From: CADCTM01 sp049671305
Lineage (GTDB): Bacteria > Cyanobacteriota > Cyanobacteriia > Cyanobacteriales > Coleofasciculaceae
Assembly: GCA_049671305.1 (NCBI GenBank)
Contig: JBATUR010000017.1
Span: 191,263 to 255,262, forward strand
Length of the DNA: 64,000 bases
Direction: 5' to 3'
The notes beneath the pieces were generated by a model. The model ran no database searches, was not told the DNA's origin, and saw nothing but the letters and a program-made list of their open reading frames with translations. Both the position numbers and the translations under genes were made by a program. Shown here piece by piece: positions 44,727 to 54,279 of this stretch. Position 1 is the first letter of the stretch, and each line of letters opens with the position of its first letter.

Positions 44727-45624
44727 CATCTATTTTTGCTAAAGTTTCTACTGCTTGAGTACACAAAAGATTATGACATTGACCATTACTTGCCATCAAA
44801 CCACCCCACTGATTTACATCACCTTGGTTATAGGTTAAAGGAGTGCCATCAAAATGAGTAAATTGTCCACCAGCTTCAGTAAGAATTAATTCCGGCGCTG
44901 CCATATCCCAATCTTTCGGTGCAGATTTACCAGAAAGGGAGATATAAACATCAGCTTGTTGTTCAATAATTGTAGCAATTTTACAGCCAATACTGCCAAC
45001 ATAATGTTTGTCTTTAAAAGGTAATTGATCCAACAATTGCTTGAATCTTTCATCCCGATGAGTGCGACTAGCAACTAGGGATAAATCTTGAATATAATTA
45101 AGTTTCGAGACGAACTTTTGGGTAGTAATGCCTGTACGTGTTTCCACAAAAGTACTGCCACCAAGAGTTGCATAATAAAGCTTTTCGGCTTCGGGCAATG
45201 CTACTATTGAGAGTATCGGTCTGCCTTGGTGGACTAAGGCAATGTGAACTGCATATTCACCTGTTTTGTCAATAAAATCTCTTGTGCCATCTAGGGGATC
45301 AATAATCCATACCCAAGGTTGATTTATAAGTAAATCTTTTTCTAATTCTGATAAAGACTTATAGGTTTCTTCACTTAAATAGCCAAAGTTTTCTGTACCC
45401 AGAGACAACTGCAATTTTTCTAAGATGTAGTTGTTAGTAGCAACATCAGCCGCCGTGACGGGACCATCTTTTTTTTCTTGGATTTCCAAGTTGCCGTCGT
45501 TAGAGTTGCCGCGATAAAAGGATCTGAGGATATCCGCTGCACCCCAACCGACTGTGCGGGCGATCGCTAAAACCTCCTCTAACCCCTCAAATTTGCCTTC
45601 ACCTAAAGACTTTAAGCTGATCAC
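44716..45624 (-). CDS. 3'(2'),5'-bisphosphate nucleotidase / inositol monophosphatase family protein
   Basis: The 302-residue protein has the metal-binding phosphatase motifs of this family: GPVTAADVATNNYI, WIDPLDGTRDFIDKTGEYAV (from about residue 103) and WDMAAPELILTEAGG. CysQ-type members hydrolyse PAP, the by-product of PAPS reduction, so it may support the cysH-type enzyme elsewhere in the window; inositol or fructose bisphosphate are alternatives. The start is GTG at 45624 with a GGGAG site. Confidence 0.87.
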   Translation of the reverse strand: MISLKSLGEGKFEGLEEVLAIARTVGWGAADILRSFYRGNSNDGNLEIQEKKDGPVTAADVATNNYILEKLQLSLGTENFGYLSEETYKSLSELEKDLLINQPWVWIIDPLDGTRDFIDKTGEYAVHIALVHQGRPILSIVALPEAEKLYYATLGGSTFVETRTGITTQKFVSKLNYIQDLSLVASRTHRDERFKQLLDQLPFKDKHYVGSIGCKIATIIEQQADVYISLSGKSAPKDWDMAAPELILTEAGGQFTHFDGTPLTYNQGDVNQWGGLMASNGQCHNLLCTQAVETLAKIDANS

Positions 45625-45990
45625 TAATTTCTCCCGATAATTTGAGCCAAGCGCTGTTAATGTCTAGTTTTTTTAAGAATTAGTAAGAAACTTTCAGCTT
45701 TGATTTGAGCCAAAAAACTTTCAAAAGCTCATACAAGCAGGCTTACACCTCTTTTTAGAGTACAGGTATACCAGCCAGTAGTTATTAAGTCTTTTTTCTA
45801 TATCAACATATCTCGCTAATTCACGCTTCAATATATTTACCAGGAGCAAATAACTTCCGCTCAAGCAAAATTCAAAGTGACAACTCTTTGAACTGGGCAG
45901 ATTACGCCCATTCTCCTGGATGACAAAAACCATAACTTAAAAGTAAGCCTCGCTGCGATCAAGAGTAAACATTCTCCAGGATTGGCAATT
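45625..45990. other. Intergenic region
   Basis: About 365 bp between divergent genes. A 70-codon frame at 45721-45933 (minus) has no family pattern or ribosome site and is not called. Confidence 0.35.
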
Positions 45991-46275
45991 ATGAACCGAA
46001 TTTGTCAACTAGCTCAACTGATTTTAGACTTCTACCGAGAAGAGCCACAGCAACTGAGGCAACTTGAGCCGCTACGCACTTGCAAAGTTTATCGACGTTG
46101 GGGAGTTTTGTATATCCGTTGCCAAAATTATGAAACAGCGGCAGCCCTAATGAAGGCAGGTTTAGCGATCGCAGAGCCAGTGGCACGACTTAGATTATCT
46201 AAAAAAATTACCATCCTGACTAATAGTACCTCTGTTGCTGTATATCCAGTTGATTTCAGTAAAATTAACGCCTGA
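45991..46275 (+). CDS. Small conserved protein of unknown function
   Basis: The 94-residue protein starts MNRICQLAQLILDFYREEPQ and contains the segment WGVLYIRCQNYETAAALMKA, which suggests a helix-strand-helix fold. I chose the ATG at 45991 over a TTG three codons earlier. No family is recognised. Confidence 0.55.
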   Translation: MNRICQLAQLILDFYREEPQQLRQLEPLRTCKVYRRWGVLYIRCQNYETAAALMKAGLAIAEPVARLRLSKKITILTNSTSVAVYPVDFSKINA

Positions 46276-46472
46276 TCTAGTGATCAATTTTCAAAAAAAA
46301 ACATCGGGCGGTGTTTTCTACACTCAAACATTCATACACCAATTGACAAAACTCTTTTTTTGCCTTTTGCTCAGAGTTTTTCTTACTGAAGCCAAGTGTC
46401 GATTTTGGGTTTTTGCCTAATAAGCAGAAATATGGAAATCGAGCCTGCTAACAGCACAACTCTTTATTTAAG

Positions 46473-46817
46473 TCAAGGAGTAAAATCGCTTAATTTTAAT
46501 TCAAACAAACCATCAACACCAGGCGGAAAATCCAAAACCTCAATTACAGCATCAGTATTTAAAGCGCCATAGATGTGAGGAAAAGTTGTACCATCAACAT
46601 CCTCATAGCGGATTTCTGCCTGCACTTTTGATGAGTCAATACCCAAAAGTACCAAATCTTGTTGACCACGAAACAAGAAATTGGCAGTCGGCAAAACTTG
46701 CTCTTGAGTTGAACAATGAATAAAGCCCTCTGAAGCTAAACTCTCACTAAAATAGACTTGGGCAGTTTGGGCGTGTTCCCATTGTTCACGTTTAGTAATG
46801 TGCCAAATTCTGCTCAT
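46473..46817 (-). CDS. DUF952-family protein
   Basis: The 114-residue protein shows the DUF952 pattern: IWHITKREQWEHAQ, the ESLASEGFIHCSTQEQVLPTA block (about 25-45), LVLLGIDSSKV, and TTFPHIYGALNTDAVIEV. The family is small and of unknown function, with a fold that may be ADP-ribosyltransferase-like. It is divergent from the isoprenylcysteine methyltransferase-like gene, 17 bp away. Confidence 0.85.
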   Translation of the reverse strand: MSRIWHITKREQWEHAQTAQVYFSESLASEGFIHCSTQEQVLPTANFLFRGQQDLVLLGIDSSKVQAEIRYEDVDGTTFPHIYGALNTDAVIEVLDFPPGVDGLFELKLSDFTP

Positions 46818-46834
46818 AAAAAAGGAGTCCGCAA

Positions 46835-47347
46835 ATGAAAATGAGTGAGTGGGGCTTCACCCGCCAAGGTTGGCGAAATGGAGAGCGTGGAGAATATTTA
46901 GTACTGCTTCAAGGTATGCTGCTGATTGGCTTCATCCTGTTGCCAGTGTACCGCCCCGTGGAGTTGAACAGCGACGTGGCAGCCCAACTGTATCTGCGTT
47001 GGGGAGTTGCCGCCATCTTGGCACTAATGGGATTAGGATTAATCGTCAAAGGCTTGCTAGATTTGGGTCAAAACCTCACTCCCCTACCTTACCCCAAAGA
47101 TAATGGAGAACTGATCCAGTCAGGCGCTTACAGCATTGTCCGCCATCCCTTATATAGTGGTATAATTTTTGCGGCATTAAGCTGGGTAGTTTTTCAATTC
47201 AGCTTGTCTCATTTAATTGCTATGGCGGTTTTATTTGCCTTTTTTAACGCCAAAGCTAGCCGAGAAGAAGCTTGGTTGAAAAAGAAGTATCCAGAATACC
47301 CAGACTATCAACAACGGGTCAAGCGACTAATTCCAGGTGTGTATTGA
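46835..47347 (+). CDS. Isoprenylcysteine carboxyl methyltransferase (ICMT)-like membrane protein
   Basis: The 170-residue protein has four membrane spans and the C-terminal methyltransferase signature of the ICMT/PEMT family: IQSGAYSIVRHPLYSGIIFA (about 90-109) and EEAWLKKKYPEYPDYQQRVKR at the end. Bacterial members methylate small lipids or unknown substrates. A GGAG site lies upstream of the ATG. Confidence 0.87.
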   Translation: MKMSEWGFTRQGWRNGERGEYLVLLQGMLLIGFILLPVYRPVELNSDVAAQLYLRWGVAAILALMGLGLIVKGLLDLGQNLTPLPYPKDNGELIQSGAYSIVRHPLYSGIIFAALSWVVFQFSLSHLIAMAVLFAFFNAKASREEAWLKKKYPEYPDYQQRVKRLIPGVY

Positions 47348-47540
47348 GTTGTCAAGATGCCACGGCTAGAATAGCCCCCAAACAGGCAACAAGCAAGTTT
47401 TGATCTGATAATTAAATGTGATTTATCACGCTCTCATCCATCCATTGTCAAAAACAATACATTAAAACTTAACGAAGCTTCATCATGTAGGATACAATAG
47501 CCAAGTGGTGCGAGTAAGCAAAAATAACTACTAAAGATTG

Positions 47541-47786
47541 ATGTCAACCCGTTCATCTAGTCTGATCGACTTGCCAAGACCAACTGGTGATTCCCAATCA
47601 GCAAGAAATTTAAGAACTGCCGTTGCTGCTGACTGCCGCCTGACGGCATTGATGAAGTCTCTTTATCAAACCGACCAGCAAGTAAAATATTTACATTTAC
47701 AAGCAGAGGTCGAATCCCTCTTGCATCAGCAGAAAATCCTTAAACAGCAAAGATTGGCTTCGGATTTTACCGAATCCAACAATTAG
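47541..47786 (+). CDS. Small conserved cyanobacterial protein
   Basis: The 81-residue protein starts MSTRSSSLIDLPRPTGDSQS and is followed by a helical region with LRTAVAADCRLTALMKSLYQ and a short coiled coil. The start pattern is well conserved in cyanobacteria as far as I recall, but the function is unknown. A terminator follows directly. Confidence 0.7.
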   Translation: MSTRSSSLIDLPRPTGDSQSARNLRTAVAADCRLTALMKSLYQTDQQVKYLHLQAEVESLLHQQKILKQQRLASDFTESNN

Positions 47787-47812
47787 AGGCAAAAAATTTT
47801 GCCTTTATTTTT
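47787..47812 (+). terminator. Terminator after the small conserved gene
   Basis: AGGCAAAA pairs with TTTTGCCT and is followed by TTATTTTT. Confidence 0.75.
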
Positions 47813-47893
47813 GCAGTTTTGCGCCTTGGATGGCGATCCAAGTAGTCTTGCTACGTCACTAATGTACTTACACAGGCAGATCTAAAGTGCTGC

Positions 47894-47936
47894 CTGCCAG
47901 ACATTACTTGTTATGGCAGCTTTTTTGTGTGCATAC
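47894..47936 (+). terminator. Second terminator-like hairpin
   Basis: GCTGCC pairs with GGCAGC across 24 nt and is followed by six T. It has no coding sequence directly upstream (47813-47890), so it may end a short transcript from the intergenic region. Confidence 0.4.
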
Positions 47937-47991
47937 AGGGTGATTTGCTCAACTGAATTAAGACTGAAATTAAGTAGGATTTAATTTTTCC

Positions 47992-49047
47992 ATGACTATA
48001 TCGGCAATTAGAGAAACGACGCCCAATCCAACAGCAATACCTTCCAATGACGACTTGCGATTGAAAGATATTTTGCGAGTTTTGCCCCGTGAGGTATTTG
48101 CCAAAGACCGACGCAAAGCTTGGACTACGCTTGTAATCAATGTTTTAATGGTTAGTCTAGGCTACTGGGGAATAGCCGCAGCACCTTGGTTTCTATTACC
48201 CATTGTCTGGATTTTTACAGGTACAGCCTTGACGGGCTTTTTTGTGATTGGTCATGATTGTGGTCATCGTTCTTTTGCTAATCGGCGCTGGGTGAACGAT
48301 ATTATTGGACATCTTGCCTTTTTGCCGCTAATTTTTCCTTTCCATAGCTGGCGTATTCTGCACAATTATCACCATGCTCATACTAATAAGCTGGCTGTAG
48401 ATAATGCTTGGCAACCTTGGCAGCCGGAATCTTATGCCCAACAACCTGCAGCGATGAAGTGGTTTTATCGACTGATTATGGAAGGCAGGTTTTGGTGGAT
48501 TGGTTCGATTACTCATTGGGCTGCTATCCACTTTAATTGGATGAAGTTTGAAGGTAAACAGCGAGCTCAGGTAAGATTATCGGTATTGGTTGTTTTGGGT
48601 TTTGCTGCGATCGCCTTTCCAACACTAATCGCTACCACCGGTATATGGGGCTTCGTCAAATTTTGGGTAGTTCCTTGGTTGGTTTATCACTTCTGGATGA
48701 GTACCTTCACCCTCGTCCACCATACTTCGCCAGATATCCCTTTTATCGGCGCTGACAAGTGGAATGCTGCCCAAGCACAGTTATTTGGTACCGTCCATTG
48801 TGATTATCCTCGTTGGGTTGAATTCCTCTGCCACGATATTAACGTTCATATCCCCCATCACATTTCTACCGCAATTCCGTCCTACAATTTGCGACTAGCA
48901 CACCGTCTGCTTAAGGAAAAATGGGGAGATGAATTACGTGAGTGTCGCTTCTCTTGGGAACTAGTAACTAAGATTACCGATAAGTGTCACCTCTACAGTC
49001 CTACTGATAACTACCAGTCATTTTCCGAGTATCACGCCAAAAACTAG
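47992..49047 (+). CDS. desA: Delta-12 acyl-lipid fatty acid desaturase
   Basis: DesA adds the second double bond to membrane lipid acyl chains in thylakoid and plasma membranes. The 351-residue protein has all three histidine boxes: HDCGHRSF (88-95), HNYHHAH (124-130) and HDINVHIPHH (about 281-290). It has the expected pairs of hydrophobic segments and the TLVHHTSPDIPF and GTVHCDYPRWVE blocks typical of cyanobacterial DesA. A terminator follows. Confidence 0.94.
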   Translation: MTISAIRETTPNPTAIPSNDDLRLKDILRVLPREVFAKDRRKAWTTLVINVLMVSLGYWGIAAAPWFLLPIVWIFTGTALTGFFVIGHDCGHRSFANRRWVNDIIGHLAFLPLIFPFHSWRILHNYHHAHTNKLAVDNAWQPWQPESYAQQPAAMKWFYRLIMEGRFWWIGSITHWAAIHFNWMKFEGKQRAQVRLSVLVVLGFAAIAFPTLIATTGIWGFVKFWVVPWLVYHFWMSTFTLVHHTSPDIPFIGADKWNAAQAQLFGTVHCDYPRWVEFLCHDINVHIPHHISTAIPSYNLRLAHRLLKEKWGDELRECRFSWELVTKITDKCHLYSPTDNYQSFSEYHAKN

Positions 49048-49067
49048 GCTAGATACATAAAAATTAA

Positions 49068-49110
49068 AAGCACCTTTTGATTGTTTTGTCAATAAAAAGG
49101 TGCTTTATTA
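49068..49110 (+). terminator. Terminator after desA
   Basis: AAGCACCTTTT (49068-49078) pairs perfectly with AAAAGGTGCTT (49095-49105), followed by TATTA. Confidence 0.75.
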
Positions 49111-49161
49111 TTGGCAGAAAGAACTATCATTTGAGATATAGGGAATCGGGGGACAAAAGCT

Positions 49162-49884
49162 ATGAAAATGCTTCAAGGAATTAATGGATTAAGTTTTGTC
49201 GCACTGTTACTAGTTGGCTGTGGTGGTACTCAGGATTTAGATAAAGCGCCAACACCCAAGCCGACTATTAACAAGGTTTCTGTTGCTCCTATTCCTACTA
49301 AACCGAGTCCTGCTGCTAGTGTAACCAAAGGGCTAACGCTTGCTACTGAACCAACCAAGATTCCTATTGCTAAAGGTCGTGTTGATCCTTTTGGTGCAAT
49401 TTCTGTGGCGCCGCTCAAAATTACTCAACCGCAGACACAACAAGCTAAACCTCAGCAGCAAGTGCCAACTCAAAAAACTCAACAACCTAAAATTCAGCAA
49501 CAGGCGCAAGCAACTAAAACTCAGCAACCTAAAATTCAGCAACCGGCACAAGCAAGTAAACCTCAAGATAAAAAAATTACTCGTAATGCTTCCAAACCCG
49601 CCTCTGCACCAATAAAGCCAATTCCTAGCCAAAATTCTGTGCTGCCACCCGCGCCGCCTTCCGTTGAAATTGCTCAGGCAGTGCAAGTTAAGGGAGTTGT
49701 GGAATTGGGCGGCAAAGTTAGTGCGATTGTGAAAGAATCAGAGCAGTCAGATAGTCGCTCGGTTAGTGCTGGAGATTATGTCGCTCAAGGTAAGGTATTG
49801 GTTAAGCGAATTGAGTTTAACGGTAATCGGGAACCTGTGGTGATTTTGGAGCAAAATGGTGTGGAAGTGAGCAAACAGGTTTAG
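49162..49884 (+). CDS. Lipoprotein with PilP-like C-terminal domain
   Basis: The 240-residue protein has a lipoprotein signal (ALLLVGCGG, Cys 20), a long Pro/Gln/Lys-rich linker with TQQPKIQQ repeats (about 85-130), an early GRVDPFG motif like those in PilP/GspC-type proteins, and a small C-terminal beta domain (QVKGVVELGGKVSAIVKE to the end). This layout suits a periplasmic linker protein of a pilus or secretion apparatus, but sequence identity to PilP cannot be judged here. It converges with the 782-residue protein gene. Confidence 0.65.
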   Translation: MKMLQGINGLSFVALLLVGCGGTQDLDKAPTPKPTINKVSVAPIPTKPSPAASVTKGLTLATEPTKIPIAKGRVDPFGAISVAPLKITQPQTQQAKPQQQVPTQKTQQPKIQQQAQATKTQQPKIQQPAQASKPQDKKITRNASKPASAPIKPIPSQNSVLPPAPPSVEIAQAVQVKGVVELGGKVSAIVKESEQSDSRSVSAGDYVAQGKVLVKRIEFNGNREPVVILEQNGVEVSKQV

Positions 49885-49889
49885 AAAAG

Positions 49890-52238
49890 CTATTCAAAAC
49901 GTTTGCGCTCTTTTGACCAACGCTTGAGGCTATAGTTAGTTTTGTTGTCAATAACTAAAGCTGCACCTGCACCATCACCTAAAGAAGCGATCGCCGTTAA
50001 TGCGCCTTTGGCATCACTGGATAATTCACTATAAACTAAAGTTCCTTGCTCTGAAAAAATCAAAGTTCGGGCTTTATATTGTGGACTTTCTTCTAGGGGC
50101 GCTACATCTGGCTTTTTCAAGGCTCCTGAGCGGTCTTGATATAGTGTTAGCACAATTTCTGGTTGATTATTGGCGGTTAAATCGACCAGTCGAACTGACC
50201 AATAGCCGATTTCACTTAACATTACTTTTAAGCTGGGATTGGCTTGTGATTTGATTTGACGAGTTTTAACCAACTCCCGCCAGAATGCAGGTAGTAGTGC
50301 TGAGACGGTTTTGGGCTGCAATTGATATAAATCGGCAATTGTCACAGAAGCTGGCTCTAACCAGTTCAAAGCGCCATCTGTGTAGGCTAAGGGGCGGCTG
50401 CTACTTGCTGTTAAAGTCGGTAGGGCTTCTCCTGCCACCAAAAGCTGAATCACGCCTGCTTGGTAGGATACCCCTTGTACCGTTGCCGATATCGATTCTT
50501 GTTGTCCTTCAGGTGTCCAAACTGCGATCTGAATTCTTGATTCACTATTTAAGCCTAAATAAGTCCACAATTGTTTTGCTTTCGCCGTTTTCGGCAATTT
50601 TAGTTTTGTAAAAGGCATCTGTTGCCAGCGCCTGCCGTCGTTAAAAGCTGAGATTTGAATTTGATATCTTTGTTCTCCTGGTTTAATTGGGGGTAGGGTT
50701 TTCTTGTCTTTGGTTTGGTCTAGTTGCAACCATTCGGCGGCATTAACTGTTTTAATGCGCTGTGCAGTGCCAATAAGTTGACTTGTACGATTTAGGTTAT
50801 CGACTTGTGCAGTGTCTTCTAAATGGTCGAGTATTTCGTTAATTTTGAGATTAGTTTCTGATGTTATGGTTTGATTTTTTGGTAGTTGCTTGAAATAGGC
50901 GATCGCTTTTTCTCGGTTTTGTTGTGCCGCCACAATTAACACGCCCCAAGCTTGCAAATTACTATCATCTGACACCTTCAAGGCTGCCGTCACACGATTC
51001 CACAACGTCCCTGAATCGGTCTGAAGCATTGAGGCTATCTCCTGTACAGGAAACCCGGATTCTGACGACTGGAAGACCAGCATGGCATCTGCCCAGCGAC
51101 CATCTAGCAAGTTGGCATAAATTTGTTGACTTGGACTTGCCCAAGCTTGCTTTGCCTGAGATTCTGTGACTTGAGCATGAAGTTGAATAATATCTAGTTG
51201 CACTTGAGCATTAGCTGACCATTTTTGCTTTTTTTGAGACAGTAATAATTGTCGTGCTGGCGACCATAAACCACTCCGCGCTAACATCAAAGCCTTATGA
51301 AAAAGTGGTGCATCAATTGCTGGTTGTGCTAAGGATATTTCTTGTAAATAAATTGGATCTGGTACAAAAGGACGGGGTTTAAGTTGATAAACTTTAAATT
51401 TTGGTTCTAAAGCTGCTGTTTGATTAATTACCAATTCCGGTGTAGAATTTCCGGTTAGTTGCTGCCAAGATGGTACAAATTCATTAGGACTTGTCCACTG
51501 CACCATTACACTAAGATGCATTTGATCAGGGTTGTAGTGAACTATCTGTCCATAAGTAATTGCTGGGTCACCATTTGTTCTTTGACCTGTTAGGATAAAC
51601 CAGAAACCTTCTCCTGGTGCTTGAGCATTAAAAGGGCTAATTTTTGTTAGTGGTAAGGCACGAGCTAAGGTAGTGTTACCTTTATTACCAGAGCCAGTAG
51701 CCAGAGCAAAAAATTCTTGGGGACCTGCAATTGCTAGCTGACTGACAAGCTGATATTTCTTTTCGTTGTCTAATTTTGTTGGGTGATAAACTCGTAATTC
51801 AACGATTTTTTCACAATTAATTTGGCAGTTTGGTGTAGTAGAAAAAACTGGCAATAACAATTCATCATCTTTTAGTGATTGAAATTCGCCCCCAATAAAG
51901 CCGTTTTTTTGAAGTTCATCTTGGATAGCAGCAAGAGTTTGGGGGGGTGAGTTGGAGGCGATAGGAATACGAGTCCACTCTGGCAGAAATTGATTGAGCC
52001 AAATGATCGCATTTGGGTTGATCATTAACAATATTGCCAACCAGATGCCACCAATAAGGATGCCGCCTGCAGCGATAAATGCCGAGATGACTCCTAGAGT
52101 TGTGAGACATCCATTTAACCTTGACTTTTTCCCTAATGCAGTTTTTGAAGATGGCACCCCGACTCGTTTTTTGGCAGGTTTCTTGACTAGTTTGCCGGTT
52201 TTAACGAGTCGCTGGGAGGAGCGGGAATCTTTTCTCAT
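49890..52238 (-). CDS. Large membrane-anchored protein of unknown function
   Basis: The 782-residue protein has a basic N-terminus (about 1-40), one membrane span at about 43-72 and a long extracytoplasmic part rich in helices (about 280-480, TPR-like in residue pattern) and beta strands. I see no catalytic motif. Segments such as LTYGQIVHYNPDQMHLSV and the WSPARQLLLSQKKQKWS block look conserved in filamentous cyanobacteria. Its role is unknown. Confidence 0.7.
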   Translation of the reverse strand: MRKDSRSSQRLVKTGKLVKKPAKKRVGVPSSKTALGKKSRLNGCLTTLGVISAFIAAGGILIGGIWLAILLMINPNAIIWLNQFLPEWTRIPIASNSPPQTLAAIQDELQKNGFIGGEFQSLKDDELLLPVFSTTPNCQINCEKIVELRVYHPTKLDNEKKYQLVSQLAIAGPQEFFALATGSGNKGNTTLARALPLTKISPFNAQAPGEGFWFILTGQRTNGDPAITYGQIVHYNPDQMHLSVMVQWTSPNEFVPSWQQLTGNSTPELVINQTAALEPKFKVYQLKPRPFVPDPIYLQEISLAQPAIDAPLFHKALMLARSGLWSPARQLLLSQKKQKWSANAQVQLDIIQLHAQVTESQAKQAWASPSQQIYANLLDGRWADAMLVFQSSESGFPVQEIASMLQTDSGTLWNRVTAALKVSDDSNLQAWGVLIVAAQQNREKAIAYFKQLPKNQTITSETNLKINEILDHLEDTAQVDNLNRTSQLIGTAQRIKTVNAAEWLQLDQTKDKKTLPPIKPGEQRYQIQISAFNDGRRWQQMPFTKLKLPKTAKAKQLWTYLGLNSESRIQIAVWTPEGQQESISATVQGVSYQAGVIQLLVAGEALPTLTASSSRPLAYTDGALNWLEPASVTIADLYQLQPKTVSALLPAFWRELVKTRQIKSQANPSLKVMLSEIGYWSVRLVDLTANNQPEIVLTLYQDRSGALKKPDVAPLEESPQYKARTLIFSEQGTLVYSELSSDAKGALTAIASLGDGAGAALVIDNKTNYSLKRWSKERKRFE

Positions 52239-52316
52239 TGGTCACTAGTCATTGTTCGTTAATCTTATATATGATAAGTTGCTTTCTCAAAAATAACTAA
52301 AAATGAGTTATGACAA

Positions 52317-53549
52317 TTAAAAAGGACTTTTTGATTCTCCTAATAGTATCTGCTCATAAAGCTCTCCTGCACGTTTCCAAGTATATTTATTTTCAATTAA
52401 CGTTCGACCATTTTCTGATAGTTGTTTTCGCAGTTGGCGGTCTTCAAATAAGCGACTAATAGCATAGATATATTCTGTGAGATTATTGGCTCTTAAAGCT
52501 CTTAATGGTACATCTGCGCCATCAACAGCAAGACCTTCCAAACCTCGATCACTGCCTACGACTGGTGTCCCTGTTGCCATTGCTTCTAAGGTTTTATTTT
52601 TGATGCCATAACCTGTCCGCAATGGTACTACACAAACTGCTGCTTGATGCAAATATTCTACTACCGAAGGCACACGACCTGTTACTGTAACGCCTGGAAT
52701 TTTACCCAATTCTAAAACTGATTGTACAGGGTTTGTTCCCACCAAGTTTAAGGTGGCTTCTGGATAGCGCCGCAAAATTTCTGGGAATATTTCCCAGCAA
52801 AAATATTGTGCTGCGTCAATGTTGGCTAAAGTATCCATTGCGCCCACAAATACTAACTGATATCCACCAGGATAAGAAGTTCGCTTTGGGTAAAGTTTTA
52901 AGTCAACGCCATTAGGAATTACGGTAATTTTAAAATCTGGATTAAATGCGGCAATTTGTTTTCTATCTTCTGGTGTTGTAACTACAATGTTAGTAAATTT
53001 AGAGCAGTATTGAGCTTCATATCGACGCAATAACGGCAAGTTTAATTGATCTCTTAGTTGGTTTTCTGAGGTTTTTGTTTCTAACTGGCTGAGGCAAGTA
53101 CCGTACACTGAACTGTGAATATTGACAACGGTTCTTATTTGTTGTTTCCATTCTGGTCTTATATAAATTTCATTGACACTATGCTCACAAGTAATTGCCT
53201 CAAATTTTGAAAGTTTCACTGCTTCATCTATCCATTCCTGGACATCATTTGAGTAGCGGTATAAAACACTTGGAGGAGTTCCTTGTTGCAAAAATGTTTT
53301 AAATCTTTGAACTTTTGCTAAGATTCCTGCCTCAATATCTGAAGCTTTTGGTTTGGGAAAAATTACTAAGTCTTCAACCCATTCTTTTAGTTCTTCTACT
53401 TCAACATCACTGGCATCTTCGGGACGTTGAGTAATTAGGGTAACGGCATGATTTTTACTTAAATTCTTAAGCAAATTAAACGTCCTAACTTGGGTTCCTC
53501 CCCGCGTTGGTGGATAGGGAAACGGACAAGAAAGCATGAGAATTTTCAT
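52317..53549 (-). CDS. Glycosyltransferase family 4 protein
   Basis: The 410-residue protein is a GT-B fold enzyme. The N-terminal domain begins MKILMLSCPFPYPPTRGGTQ, with the Gly-rich acceptor-side loop. The C-terminal domain shows TVIPNGVDLKLYPKR, LVFVGAMDTLANIDAAQYF and the retaining GT4 motif LEAMATGTPVVGSDRGLEGL (about 335-355). It probably transfers a sugar from a nucleotide donor during polysaccharide or glycolipid synthesis. The acceptor is unknown. Confidence 0.9.
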   Translation of the reverse strand: MKILMLSCPFPYPPTRGGTQVRTFNLLKNLSKNHAVTLITQRPEDASDVEVEELKEWVEDLVIFPKPKASDIEAGILAKVQRFKTFLQQGTPPSVLYRYSNDVQEWIDEAVKLSKFEAITCEHSVNEIYIRPEWKQQIRTVVNIHSSVYGTCLSQLETKTSENQLRDQLNLPLLRRYEAQYCSKFTNIVVTTPEDRKQIAAFNPDFKITVIPNGVDLKLYPKRTSYPGGYQLVFVGAMDTLANIDAAQYFCWEIFPEILRRYPEATLNLVGTNPVQSVLELGKIPGVTVTGRVPSVVEYLHQAAVCVVPLRTGYGIKNKTLEAMATGTPVVGSDRGLEGLAVDGADVPLRALRANNLTEYIYAISRLFEDRQLRKQLSENGRTLIENKYTWKRAGELYEQILLGESKSPF

Positions 53550-54279
53550 AGATTAGTAAGTTTGCAAGAATGGTTATACAGGTTAGTTTCTTATTTTAGG
53601 CAAGGGTTTCAAGCATTAGTTATGAGTCGGTTTTAAACGTCTACTAACTTTTAGGTGAAAACTCTTAATGATTGGCAATATTGTAAATTAAGTTTTTGCT
53701 ATTTTATCGGTTTAACTGAAATGTTGTTTTTGGTTAAAATTAAGTTGATCATTGTGATATGTTGGAAGTTATAGGTTTTGTAAAATCTTTTTTTGAGCTT
53801 TAATCTACAATAATTAACAACATTTGGAATTTGGTGTATTTGGCTTTTCTGCAAACATAAAAAAACAAATCATTATTTTTTAGTGTAACTGTACTATAAA
53901 TTGATCTAAGAAAGTTTATCTCTTTAAAATCTGTACAATGGTAGATGATTTTTGTGAATTAATAGCGGTTTCATAATAACTCTTATTAAAACTAGGTGTT
54001 TTAGTAACTTAGAAACAACAAATTCAAGCTAAAAAACTTTATAAGTGCTAGGCGCATTTGTCGAGCCTCTAGTGCTTGATTGATTTGTTGCTAAATTAAA
54101 GAAAAGCCTTTTAAGATAGTAAGCATAGACATTTACCGCCTTGCTGCAAGTATAACTGCAAATTTTTGTAGGTTGCTGGAATCTATTTTTTTAAGTTGTC
54201 GTCAAATCTAAATAGAGGTTAGAGGGTAGGCACTTCTATAAGCTCTGAATTTTGTTGAGATTGGATAAAAATAAGTCAG
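53550..54279. other. AT-rich gap before the DNA-handling cassette
   Basis: About 730 bp with no coding sequence of note. Composition is strongly AT-rich compared with flanks. It separates the glycosyltransferase gene from the cassette at 54.3-62.4 kb and likely holds its promoter. No direct repeats or attachment sites were recognised. Confidence 0.4.

Noticed and set aside
45721..45933. 70-codon minus-strand frame
   Set aside because: No ribosome site and no conserved pattern; composition resembles the noncoding surroundings.
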